Origin: CAIYRG01 sp964494505
Lineage (GTDB): Bacteria; Pseudomonadota; Alphaproteobacteria; Micropepsales; Micropepsaceae
Reading direction: 5' to 3'
Length of the DNA: 64,000 nt
Assembly (NCBI GenBank): GCA_964494505.1
Contig: CAZBRO010000014.1
Location: 53,489-117,488, forward strand
Each line of letters opens with the position of its first letter. Within the stretch, counting starts at the first letter, position 1. Position numbers and translations under genes: made by a program. Below are positions 54,230-62,666 of the stretch, in pieces. Under the pieces are notes generated by a model. It did not search any database and was not told where the DNA came from. It saw nothing but the letters and a program-made list of their open reading frames with translations.

Positions 54230-55054
54230 ATGACATTTCACAGCCGCCGGTATGAAAGCGCTGTCGCAGCGCAGGACGTGGCGCTCCTGACGCTGTTCAA
54301 CGCCTATTTCGCAACCGAACTCGCCGATTGCCCCGATCGTGTCCGGACCGCGCACCGCATCCGCCATCAAGTCTACTGCCTCGAAAACCCATTCGAGGCC
54401 GGCAACCCGGACGGCATCGAAACCGATAGGTTCGATTCCCATTCCGCGCAGAGCCTCCTGATCTATCGTCCGAACGGCATGGCGCTTGGAACCGCCCGCC
54501 TGATCCTGCCGTGCCGCGAGGACATCGAGCACAGTTTTCCGGTCCAGAGCGTGCTGGACGGGGATGCCTTGCGCGAATTCCGCGAACTCCCGCTTTCCAG
54601 TACGGCGGAGGTGTCCCGCTTCAGCATCTCGCGTCAGTTGCGGCAACTGATCGGCACATGCGACGAGAAGCAAAACCAGGTTATCGCCAATGCCGCGCCG
54701 CTGATGCGGTTGGGCCTTATCCAGGGGCTCGTCCGTATGAGCGTGCAACACGGCATCACCCATTGGTGTGCGGTCATGGAGCAGAGCCTGATGCGCATGC
54801 TTTCGGCGATGGCGATCCGGTTTCACCCGATCGGCCCATTGGTCGAACATCACGGCTTGCGTCAGCCTTGTTGGATTGCGCTCGACGAGATGCTGAATGC
54901 CGTCAGGCGGGACCGTCCGGCATTCTGGGCAGTCCTCACGAACGGCGGGACCGCGGGAAGGGAACAGGTCCCGATCCAGGCTGACTGCGAGCCGCGTCTC
55001 TTTCCAATTCCAGCGCATAATCCGTCAACCGCCGAAGGGATGCAGCGTTCCTGA
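54230..55054 (+). CDS. PEP-CTERM/exosortase-type acyltransferase (N-acyl amino acid/autoinducer synthase-like GNAT)
   Basis: 274 residues, GGAG before the ATG. GNAT-related family that also contains LuxI-like fold enzymes: RVRTAHRIRHQVYCLENPFE, ETDRFDSHSAQSLLIYR, GTARLILPC, AEVSRFSISRQLR, LIQGLVRMSVQHGITHWCAVME, and MLSAMAIRFHPIGPLVEHHG. Relatives are annotated as exosortase-associated acyltransferases and some make long-chain N-acyl amino acids. No exosortase, PEP-CTERM protein or acyl carrier gene is in view. It is likely controlled through the palindromic site at 54112-54130. Confidence 0.85.
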   Translation: MTFHSRRYESAVAAQDVALLTLFNAYFATELADCPDRVRTAHRIRHQVYCLENPFEAGNPDGIETDRFDSHSAQSLLIYRPNGMALGTARLILPCREDIEHSFPVQSVLDGDALREFRELPLSSTAEVSRFSISRQLRQLIGTCDEKQNQVIANAAPLMRLGLIQGLVRMSVQHGITHWCAVMEQSLMRMLSAMAIRFHPIGPLVEHHGLRQPCWIALDEMLNAVRRDRPAFWAVLTNGGTAGREQVPIQADCEPRLFPIPAHNPSTAEGMQRS

Positions 55055-55080
55055 ACAGAACGGGGGCCGGAAGTGGGTTA

Positions 55081-55100
55081 CGCCGCGTTGATGAAGCCGC
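55081..55100. repeat. direct repeat, left copy, flanking brnTA
   Basis: CGCCGCGTTGATGAAGCCGC, identical to 55785-55804. On the minus strand both encode GFINAA followed by a stop (TAA here, TGA in the right copy). It is a copy of the 3' end of the ABC transporter gene, so the brnTA segment looks inserted at that gene end. Confidence 0.85.
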
Positions 55101-55135
55101 ATAGGCCCCGCGGCTGACAACCCCTGCAAAGTCTT

Positions 55136-55163
55136 GAATGTACCCACAGTCGTGGATACATTC
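55136..55163. promoter_or_regulatory. inverted-repeat operator upstream of brnT
   Basis: Arms GAATGTACCCAC and GTGGATACATTC (11 of 12 pairing) around AGTC, 4 bases before the brnT ATG. BrnT-BrnA systems are autorepressed through such palindromes by BrnA, so this is the likely operator. Confidence 0.7.
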
Positions 55164-55167
55164 TGCC

Positions 55168-55440
55168 ATGGACTTCGAATGGAGCGAGGCCAAGCGCCTC
55201 TGGGTCCTCAAGGAGCGCGGCATCGACTTTCTGCGGATAGCCGATGCCCTGTTCGATGGGCGGCCGATACTGACTGTGCCCTCTCCGCGTGACGGCGAGG
55301 ACCGCTTTTTGAGCCTCGTTCCGATCGAAGGAAAATAGTTCGCCGTGATCTGGATGTGGCGCGAAACGCACGTCCGCATCGTTACGGCAAGGAGAGCGAG
55401 AGATGGCGAAGAAAAGCGATACCGTGCGGCATACGGCTAA
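55168..55440 (+). pseudogene. brnT: BrnT toxin gene with a premature TAG
   Basis: Reading from the ATG at 55168: FEWSEAKRLWVLKERGIDFLR, ADALFDGRPILTV and PRDGEDRFLSLVPIEGK, then TAG at 55336-55338. The same frame goes on with FAVIWMWRETHVRIVTARRA, RDGEEKRYRAAYG and TAA at 55438-55440, exactly the rest of a BrnT RelE-fold ribonuclease. One stop codon has replaced a sense codon in the central strand. The truncated 56-residue product lacks the catalytic Arg region and should be harmless. The gene overlaps brnA as usual. Confidence 0.88.
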
Positions 55441-55765
55441 AGAGATCAAAGCACGGCTGAAGCGTGGCGAGGATCGCACCGACTGGGCGAAAATCGAACG
55501 CACGACGAAAGCCGATCTTGAAGCATCCGTCGCCTCCGATCCTGACGATATTGCGGACGAACCGGATTGGACTGAGGCCGTGATGGGTGCGCCGCCGCAC
55601 AAGGAGCACATCAATATCCGGATCGATCACGACGTGCTGGAATGGTTCCGCGCGCGCGGGCGTGGCTATCAGACCATGATGAACAACGTGCTGCGTGCTT
55701 TCGTTCAAACGCGCCAGCAAGGTGAGACTGTGCGCAAGCCGGCGAAGCCGGCGCGTAAGTATTAG
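55403..55765 (+). CDS. brnA: BrnA-type antitoxin
   Basis: 120 residues, GGAGAG 6 bases before the ATG. N-terminal basic helix (TAKEIKARLKRGEDRTDWAKI) that contacts the toxin; C-terminal ribbon-helix-helix (HINIRIDHDVLEWFRARGRGYQTMMNNVLRAFV) for DNA binding. In the family it neutralises BrnT and represses the operon. Here it is intact while the toxin is broken, so only the repressor function remains useful. It overlaps the end of brnT by 38 bases. The segment is bounded by 20-bp direct repeats. Confidence 0.93.
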   Translation: MAKKSDTVRHTAKEIKARLKRGEDRTDWAKIERTTKADLEASVASDPDDIADEPDWTEAVMGAPPHKEHINIRIDHDVLEWFRARGRGYQTMMNNVLRAFVQTRQQGETVRKPAKPARKY

Positions 55766-55781
55766 ACGAGCGCGGAAATAA

Positions 55782-57617
55782 TCACGCCGCGTTGATGAAG
55801 CCGCCCATCTGCCGGTTCCAGAGGCGCGCATAGGCGCCGCCCTTGGCCAGAAGCTCGCGATGCGGGCCTTCCTCCACGATGCGGCCGGAATCCAGATACA
55901 CGATCCTGTCCATGCCGGCGATGGTCGAAAGCCGGTGCGCAATCGCGATCACCGTGCGGCCCTTCATCAAGGTCCACAGCGCTTCCTGGATCAGGTGCTC
56001 GGATTCCGAATCCAGCGATGACGTCGCCTCATCGAGCACAAGAATCCGCGCGTTCTTGACCAGGGCCCGGGCAATCGCGATGCGCTGGCGCTCGCCGCCC
56101 GAAAGCTTGATCCCCTGTTCGCCCACGATGGTGTCGTAGCCGCTGGCGCGCCCCGTTATGAAATCGTGCGCGTAAGCTTCGCTCGCCGCGTTGAGCACGT
56201 CTGCTTCGGGCGCATCGGGCCGTGCATAGCGGATGTTGTCGCGCACCGCGCGGTGGAAGACGCCCGCCACCTGCGGCACTTCGGCGATGGCCTCGTTCAG
56301 CGAATCCCAAGCGATATGGGCAATGTCCTGCGCATCGATCAGGATGCGGCCTGCTTGCGGCTCGAATTGGCGGCGCAGCAGTTTCACCAATGTGGATTTG
56401 CCTGCGCCGGACGGGCCGACAAGGCCCACCTTCTCGCCCGGGCGTATGACGAGATTCAGATCGTCGAACACCTGCAAACCGTCGGGATGGGCGAAGCGAA
56501 CATGCTCGAAACGGATGCCGCCCTCGGTGATGAGGAGCGGCTTTGCGTCCGGCGCATCGACGATTTCATGGCTTTGGCTGACCAGCTCCAGGGCTTCGGC
56601 GAGCGTGCCCAATTGCTCGAAATAGTCGAGCATGCGGTAGGAGAGTTCCTGCACGCTTCTGATGATCTGGTTCGCGAGGAAGAAGATCATCGCGAACGCA
56701 CCGACCGAAATGGAGCCCGAGAGCGCGTCGCGTCCGGCAAGCGCGGTGAGCCCCAGCAGCAGCGCAAGGGTCGCTGTCGCCATGAAGCTGCGCATCAGAA
56801 TCAGGAATGTGCGCAGGCGGCGCGACGCGTTCATCTCGTCTGCCAGGAAGTGGGACAGGAAGCGGCGCTCGTATTCGGCCTTGGCAAAGGCGCGCACGAG
56901 ATCGGAATTGGCGATGGCGTCGATCAGGCGTCCGGTGGAGGTGGAAACTTCGTTGGAGAAGGCTTTCGACAGCACGACGCAGCGGCGGGCCAGCGTCACC
57001 ACGATGGCCAGATAAACGATTGCCCAGGCCGCCAGCACGAACGCATAGCTCGCATGCGCGTTGAACATGAGCGCGCCGCCCACCAGCATCAGCATGGTCA
57101 CGCGCACCATTTCGAAGGCGAGGATGTTCAGCACCGCAACCGTCGCCTGACCGGCCTGCTTCACCTTCTGGCCGAGCTTGCCGGCGAAATTCTCCTGAAA
57201 ATAACGAGGAGAATGGCCCATCAAATAGGTGAACAGATATTTCTGCGCGAGCGCGCGCATGCGCGGGGATGTGCCGACGTCGAGCCATTCATAAGCGCGA
57301 TAGGCCAGAGTCGAGCCGAGCCAGATGACGGCGAGCAGCCCCATCCAGGGCAGGATCGCAGAGGCAAAACTCGCCTTCGCCTGGGCGGCCGCGGTGATCG
57401 CGTTGATCAGATGCGACAGCGCATAGGGCCCGAACGCCTCGATGGAGGTGGCAACGCCCGCGAGTGCCACGAGTGCGGTCACGCGCCAGCGGAAATGCTT
57501 GCCGACGAGAAAGCGGATGAAGCCAAAGGGCGTGGCGGGCACTTGCGCCAGCCGCTCGGCTTCGACAAGCGGCTCCGGCAGGCTCAACACCGAATCGGGA
57601 ACGACATGTCTATTCAT
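55782..57617 (-). CDS. ABC exporter, fused membrane and ATPase domains (half-transporter)
   Basis: 611 residues. Six-helix exporter domain (about 30-320, WRVTALVALAGVATSIEAFG onward) and an ATPase with Walker A GPSGAGKST, Q-loop EVPQVAG, signature LSGGERQRIAIARA, Walker B ILVLDEATSSLD and H-loop AHRLST. All catalytic residues are present. It works as a homodimer or with a partner half; lipid, drug or peptide export cannot be told apart. Its 3' end is duplicated beyond the brnTA segment. It is divergent from TonB receptor 3 across 400 bases. Confidence 0.94.
   Translation of the reverse strand: MNRHVVPDSVLSLPEPLVEAERLAQVPATPFGFIRFLVGKHFRWRVTALVALAGVATSIEAFGPYALSHLINAITAAAQAKASFASAILPWMGLLAVIWLGSTLAYRAYEWLDVGTSPRMRALAQKYLFTYLMGHSPRYFQENFAGKLGQKVKQAGQATVAVLNILAFEMVRVTMLMLVGGALMFNAHASYAFVLAAWAIVYLAIVVTLARRCVVLSKAFSNEVSTSTGRLIDAIANSDLVRAFAKAEYERRFLSHFLADEMNASRRLRTFLILMRSFMATATLALLLGLTALAGRDALSGSISVGAFAMIFFLANQIIRSVQELSYRMLDYFEQLGTLAEALELVSQSHEIVDAPDAKPLLITEGGIRFEHVRFAHPDGLQVFDDLNLVIRPGEKVGLVGPSGAGKSTLVKLLRRQFEPQAGRILIDAQDIAHIAWDSLNEAIAEVPQVAGVFHRAVRDNIRYARPDAPEADVLNAASEAYAHDFITGRASGYDTIVGEQGIKLSGGERQRIAIARALVKNARILVLDEATSSLDSESEHLIQEALWTLMKGRTVIAIAHRLSTIAGMDRIVYLDSGRIVEEGPHRELLAKGGAYARLWNRQMGGFINAA
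55785..55804. repeat. direct repeat, right copy, flanking brnTA
   Basis: Identical to 55081-55100. It forms the last codons (GFINAA) of the ABC transporter gene, whose stop is at 55782-55784. Confidence 0.85.
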
Positions 57618-58018
57618 TGCCGCGAATCTCTACCGGGAAAAGGTTAATCGCAAATCCTGGCCGGCCCCCCGCACGGACCTCATCGCCCGGGCAGCCTGCC
57701 CGGAGATGGACGCGCTTCGCGGCAGCACGATGGCGGGGAGCGGCGCAACAGGGCCAAAACTCCACCCCCAAAACCTGTCCCGAGGCGCTCGCCGCTCGCG
57801 TGTGTCGAATAAGGCAAATCGTACGGATTCAAACATATGAGACAAAATTATACATTTCTGACACGTTCCACCATTTTCAGGTACACATCTGGCACAATTG
57901 TGGTACAGTTCGCGCATGGCGTGGGGAACAGAGCGCCAGCGCGGGCCGATTGAGCGGCTCCATCGGAAGGGGATTCCGGCCACCACTTGAGAGTGCCGAT
58001 TTCGGCACAGGGGGGGCT
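57618..58018. other. divergent promoter region between ABC exporter and TonB receptor 3
   Basis: 401 bases. The right half is AT-rich (57820-57905) and includes the perfect palindrome CACAATTGTG at 57893-57902, about 120 bases before the receptor ATG. This is the most likely regulatory part. No gene is recognised. Confidence 0.5.
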
Positions 58019-61000
58019 ATGAATCCGACCTCATCCAAAATCGCGACGCTTCTGGGAAGTGCATCCTTTTTGACAATGCTGGGGGCGCTTTCCGCGCAAG
58101 GCCAGCAGGTTGCCCAGGCTCAAGTCGCCCAGGCCCAGATGGCCCAGACCTCGCCTGAGCAGGTGCCCGAACAGGTCTTGATCACGGGCTCCCTCATTCA
58201 CGGCGCCGCTGCGGTCGGCGTGCCGGTGACCAATCTGGGCTCCCAGGATTTCACCGAAACCGGAAATCCCACCCTCGGCGATCTTTTCCGCACCATTCCA
58301 CAAGCCAACGTCGCGCCCGGTCCTGGAGCGGTCAATTCCGGCGGCCATCAGGAGCGCGAGACCCGGGTCAATATTCGCGGCCTGGACCAGACCGGCCCCC
58401 GCACGCTTCTGATGATCGATGGCGTGCGCTATCCCCCGCAGGCCGACGGCATTTGCGCCATCGACCCCTCGATCATTCCCGCGCTCGCGCTCGACCGCGT
58501 GGATATCCTCGCCGATGGTGCGTCGGCGACCTACGGCTCGGATGCCATCGCCGGCGTGATCAATGTGGTGCTCAAGCGCGGTTACGATGGCGCGATCAGC
58601 CTGCTGCATGTCCAGGCGCCGGATTCCGGCGGCGTGCAATTTCAAGCCTCGCAATTATACGGCCGCACCTGGAACGGCGGCGACATCACCTTGACCTATG
58701 AATGGACCGACGAAGGGCCGATCTACGGCAACGCCCATTCCAAATACACCATCAATTACACGCCTTGGGGACTGGACAACGCGACTCCGCTCGCCTCCTC
58801 GATACCGGGTACAATTTCGACGGGTGCGCCGTCGAGCAGCATCGGCACCGGCTGCACCAATTGCTGGGCCATCCCGCACGGCGCCGGAACCAACTTCCCA
58901 GGCGGTCTCGGCCCCACACTTCCTTCAAGTGCCGCGACAATCAACTGGGCGACGTTCGGCGCCAATGCGGCCAATAAAGGCACCCAAAACGAAATCGATC
59001 CTCTGAAATATGGCTGGGAAGAGGGCGCGCAACAGAAGAATTCCTTCGTCGCCACCTTCGATCAGAGGCTGATGCCCGGCGTCTCGTTTTTCGCCACCGG
59101 TTTCTACGCCAATCGCCGGGTCCAGGAATTGCTTCCGGCCGATTACAGCCAGGGCGTCACCAACGACATCAAGACGTTCTCGGTGCCGACGACCAATCCC
59201 TATTATCCCACCAACGCTCCGAGCAATCTGCGCGTCTCCTACGATTTCGCCCACGAGGTTCCGCCCACCATTCCGGCCTTTGAACTCTCGTATCGCTATC
59301 AGTTCGGCTTCAACCTCGACCTGCCGGGAGGCTGGACCGGGCAGGTCTACGACTCCCGAAGCTACGAGGCCGACCAGTATACGTTGACGGAAGTCAACGA
59401 CAACGCCGTCAACGTGGCTTTGGGAACCACGGTCAGTTCGATCACAAAGCCCAGCAGCGTCCCTTATTTGAACCTGTTCTGCGATGTGACCCAGTTCCAG
59501 TGCAATTCGCCCGCGACGCTCAGTTACATCACCGGCACGCGCGTGTTGGGTGTCAAATACCAGATCGAGGAAAAGGGCGCGCACTTCGACGGTCCGCTGT
59601 TCGATCTTCCCGCAGGCCAGGTCAAGGCAGCCATCGGCGGGGTGTACGAATCGGACAATGTGCTCGGCTATGCCGGCAACAACGCCGGATCGCCGGCCGG
59701 CACGCCGCTGTCGATCATCAACGATGCGGAGCCCTATTCGCTTTGGGCAGCCTTCACCCAGATCGACATCCCGGTGTTCGGGGACAATTTCAACATCCCC
59801 CTCGTGCGCAAGCTCGATCTGGAAGCCTCCTGGCGCCACGACCAGTATAACGGCACGCTCAAAGGCGGAACCAGCAATCCGAGATTGGCCTTCACCTGGC
59901 TGGTGGACGACATGATCGGCGCCACCATCCGGGGCTCTTGGGGAACCTCCTTCCGCTTCGCCAATGCCGGCGAATATTCGACCGTGCTCAGCGATGCCAA
60001 TGGCGCCTTCAACTTTCCCAGCGAGAGCACGGTACATGTTACATGCTCGGGCGCGGCGCCGACTCCGGGCAGCGCCGGAGCGGCGCTGTTCGCGGCCGGT
60101 TTCGGCTGCAATTCGACGCCTGGCGGCCTCAGTTGGTCGGGAGGGCCGCACCCCGAATTGCGCAGCTACATCGATGCCACCACCGGCCAGCCCGCATCGC
60201 GCGAGGGCGGCATAGCGCTCGCCCCCGAGAAGTCGATCAATTACAGCATCGGGTTCGAACTGGCGCCGCAATTTGCAGCCTTGCGCGGTCTCGATCTGCA
60301 GGCGACCTGGTACAGCGTCAAGGTCAACGGCACGCTATTGGGATTCAACAATACGACGGACAACACCATCGCGGATCCGCTCCAACGGTTCCATGTCATC
60401 CTGCCGAGCGATCTGGGCTGTCCGGTGGCGGCCAACGCGAATCCGACGTCTTGTGCGCCGTTCGAAAAAATGGCGCTGTCCACTCTGCTCGACCGGAATG
60501 CCACCGAGAGTCCCAGCATCATCACCAGCGTCTATTGGATCAGTGACGGGAGTACCGTCGGGACAGGCTTCCTCAAAGTCGACGGGATCGACTGGAGCGC
60601 CAGCTACGATATCGATCTGGGCGACCTCGGCGCCTGGAATACCGGCATCACCGGCACCTATTACCTGCACCGCTATAACGCGACGATTACCGGCGGAACG
60701 GTCGTCGATCTTTTCCATCAGAACATTCAAGGGGCGGGAGGCATTCCGCAGAACGGCGTCGAAACGCTGCCCAAAATGCTCTACCGGGCGCGGCTGGGCT
60801 GGAGCGACGGCCCATGGACCGTCACCGGATTCGTGAATTACATCTCGCATTACTATTCGACGTGGCCCGTTCCGCCCAATGTCAACCTCCAATGCACGGT
60901 CGCGGGAGGCACGCAGGGCGGCGGCACATTCCCCTGCGCCATCAGCAATTGGAGCAACATCGAGCCGTCCTGGTACACGTTCGATCTGTCGTTCGGTTAC

Positions 61001-61192
61001 AACACCGGCGATATGCCCGCCAACACTTACCTCAAGAACATCACCGTTCAGTTCACCGTCCAGAACCTCATGGGAATTCACTCGCCCTTCGAATACGGCC
61101 CCAGCACCAGCACGCGCAACATTGCCGGTTACGACATCCTGAAGCCCGATACCGGGCGCGTCCTCGGACTCACCTTGCTCAAGGATTGGTAG
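58019..61192 (+). CDS. TonB-dependent outer-membrane receptor 3
   Basis: 1057 residues from the ATG at 58019; the frame open from 57617 is not used because a signal peptide begins here (cleavage near residue 28, SAQG-QQ). A VAQAQVAQAQMAQ repeat stretch follows. The TonB box EQVLITGS is at 51-58, then the plug (VNIRGLDQTGPRTLLMIDG, DRVDILADGASATYGSDAIAG). The barrel ends GLTLLKDW. It is a paralogue of receptor 1, alike along its whole length, for example TPWGLDN, VPYLNLFCD, WRHDQY and GGTFPC. Substrate unknown; the long extracellular loops with paired Cys fit a large ligand. A hairpin terminator follows. Confidence 0.94.
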   Translation: MNPTSSKIATLLGSASFLTMLGALSAQGQQVAQAQVAQAQMAQTSPEQVPEQVLITGSLIHGAAAVGVPVTNLGSQDFTETGNPTLGDLFRTIPQANVAPGPGAVNSGGHQERETRVNIRGLDQTGPRTLLMIDGVRYPPQADGICAIDPSIIPALALDRVDILADGASATYGSDAIAGVINVVLKRGYDGAISLLHVQAPDSGGVQFQASQLYGRTWNGGDITLTYEWTDEGPIYGNAHSKYTINYTPWGLDNATPLASSIPGTISTGAPSSSIGTGCTNCWAIPHGAGTNFPGGLGPTLPSSAATINWATFGANAANKGTQNEIDPLKYGWEEGAQQKNSFVATFDQRLMPGVSFFATGFYANRRVQELLPADYSQGVTNDIKTFSVPTTNPYYPTNAPSNLRVSYDFAHEVPPTIPAFELSYRYQFGFNLDLPGGWTGQVYDSRSYEADQYTLTEVNDNAVNVALGTTVSSITKPSSVPYLNLFCDVTQFQCNSPATLSYITGTRVLGVKYQIEEKGAHFDGPLFDLPAGQVKAAIGGVYESDNVLGYAGNNAGSPAGTPLSIINDAEPYSLWAAFTQIDIPVFGDNFNIPLVRKLDLEASWRHDQYNGTLKGGTSNPRLAFTWLVDDMIGATIRGSWGTSFRFANAGEYSTVLSDANGAFNFPSESTVHVTCSGAAPTPGSAGAALFAAGFGCNSTPGGLSWSGGPHPELRSYIDATTGQPASREGGIALAPEKSINYSIGFELAPQFAALRGLDLQATWYSVKVNGTLLGFNNTTDNTIADPLQRFHVILPSDLGCPVAANANPTSCAPFEKMALSTLLDRNATESPSIITSVYWISDGSTVGTGFLKVDGIDWSASYDIDLGDLGAWNTGITGTYYLHRYNATITGGTVVDLFHQNIQGAGGIPQNGVETLPKMLYRARLGWSDGPWTVTGFVNYISHYYSTWPVPPNVNLQCTVAGGTQGGGTFPCAISNWSNIEPSWYTFDLSFGYNTGDMPANTYLKNITVQFTVQNLMGIHSPFEYGPSTSTRNIAGYDILKPDTGRVLGLTLLKDW

Positions 61193-61287
61193 CAACAGTG
61201 CACTGGGTTCCGGACCATCCCCTCGGTCCGGCACAGGAGGCAGGACTCCGCCCGGACCCCAAGCTGGGAGAGCCCTGCCCGATATGG

Positions 61288-61330
61288 CAAGAGCTCCACT
61301 TTGGTCTCCCCCAAGGCGGAGCTCTTGTTT
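61288..61330 (+). terminator. terminator of TonB receptor 3
   Basis: A 10-bp perfect outer stem CAAGAGCTCC / GGAGCTCTTG with an inner TTGG/CCAA pairing, followed by TTT. It lies about 95 bases after the receptor stop. Confidence 0.6.
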
Positions 61331-61452
61331 GCTGAGCCTGCTTCGGCCAAATCCAGCCAGATCCCCCCGCCGCAACCCTTCGGGATGACACCGGAGGTCT
61401 GCGCGGGTAATTTGGCCCCAGGCTTTGCGTATTGATTCGTCGAGGTATTCCG

Positions 61453-62661
61453 GTGCTTCCCGTTGCCCGCGTGGCGCTCGCTCCCCCGTCGGCTTTTGCG
61501 CGGCTCGCGCAGTTGCTCGATGGCGTCGAGCCGGGCGGACACCCCATCGCGCTCACCATTGGCGAGCCGCAGGACATTCCACCCAGCTTTATCGCGGAAA
61601 CCATCCACGCCCATGCCCGCGATTTCGGCAAATATCCCCCCATCGCGGGCACGCCCAAATTCCGGGCCGCCGTGGCAAGCTGGCTCAGCCGCCGGTTCAA
61701 CCTGCCGGCGGCGGCAATCGACGCGGACACCCAGATCATTCCTCTCAGCGGCTCGCGGGAGGGCCTGTTCTTCGCGGTTCCTCCGCTGGTGCCCGAATCG
61801 AAGGGCGGCGGCCCGCCCGTCGTGCTGGTGCCGAACCCGTTCTACGTCACCTATCCGGCGGCGGTTGCCGCGGCGGGCGCGGAAATCCACTACGTGCCTT
61901 CGCGCGCGGAGACGGGTTTCCTTCCCGATTTCGCCGGCGTTCCCCCATCGGTTCTCCGGCGCACGGTGGCTGCGTTTTTCTGCTCGCCGTCCAACCCGGA
62001 AGGGGCCTGCGCCATGGCCTCGGACTGGTGGCGGCTGTTTGAGCTTGCCGACCGCTACGATTTCACCGTGCTCGCCGATGAGTGCTATTGCGAGATTTAC
62101 GATTCCACGCCGCCGGTCGGCGCGCTCGAAATGCGCTATGCCATGACGGGCGGTTTCGAGCGGCTGCTCTCGTTTCATTCCCTATCGAAGCGGTCGAGCG
62201 CGCCGGGCCTGCGCTCGGGCTTCGCGGTGGGCGCGCCTGGGCTGATCGCCAACATGACCCGCTTCCGCAACACGGCCGCTCCGCAGGTGCCCATCCCCGT
62301 GATGGCAGCCTCCGTCGTCGCCTGGTCCGACGAGGAGCACGTCGAGAAGAACCGTGCGCTCTATCGCGAACGCTTCGCCATCGCGCGGCGCCTGCTCGGC
62401 AACGCGCCCGGCTTTCGCGTGCCGCCGGGAAGCTTTTATCTCTGGCTCGATGTCGGCGACGGGGCGGCTTTCGCCAAGGAATTGTGGCGCAGGACCGGCG
62501 TGCGCGTGCTGCCGGGGGCCTTCATGGGTGTCGAGGAAATCCCCGGAAATCCGGCCAGCAATCCGGGTTTTCCCTACGTGCGTATCGCACTTGTTCACGA
62601 TGCGTTAACTATTGAGGCCGCACTCGGAAGAGTGGCGGATTTTCTGGAAGAGGCTCGCTGA
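61453..62661 (+). CDS. class I/II aminotransferase (DapC-like)
   Basis: 402 residues from a GTG at 61453 that has GAGGT 6 bases upstream; a TTG at 61432 is the alternative. Fold type I signs: LTIGEPQDIPPSFI, KYPPIAGTPKFRAAVASWLSRRF, VPNPFYVTYPAA, FFCSPSNPEGACA, LADECYCEIY and the PLP lysine in HSLSKRSSAPGLRSGF, C-terminal FPYVRIALVHD. Closest in pattern to N-succinyldiaminopimelate aminotransferase of lysine and cell-wall synthesis in Alphaproteobacteria, where it often lies near cell-division genes. It is followed 6 bases on by ftsK. Confidence 0.88.
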   Translation: MLPVARVALAPPSAFARLAQLLDGVEPGGHPIALTIGEPQDIPPSFIAETIHAHARDFGKYPPIAGTPKFRAAVASWLSRRFNLPAAAIDADTQIIPLSGSREGLFFAVPPLVPESKGGGPPVVLVPNPFYVTYPAAVAAAGAEIHYVPSRAETGFLPDFAGVPPSVLRRTVAAFFCSPSNPEGACAMASDWWRLFELADRYDFTVLADECYCEIYDSTPPVGALEMRYAMTGGFERLLSFHSLSKRSSAPGLRSGFAVGAPGLIANMTRFRNTAAPQVPIPVMAASVVAWSDEEHVEKNRALYRERFAIARRLLGNAPGFRVPPGSFYLWLDVGDGAAFAKELWRRTGVRVLPGAFMGVEEIPGNPASNPGFPYVRIALVHDALTIEAALGRVADFLEEAR

Positions 62662-62666
62662 CTTCC

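Noticed and set aside
54230..55054. classical LuxI acyl-homoserine lactone synthase
   Set aside because: The motifs fit exosortase-associated acyltransferases better, and no LuxR-type autoinducer receptor adjoins.
56166..57647. 493-codon open frame on the plus strand
   Set aside because: It is antisense to the ABC exporter with all its ATPase motifs.
58925..60271. 448-codon open frame on the minus strand
   Set aside because: Antisense shadow of TonB receptor 3.
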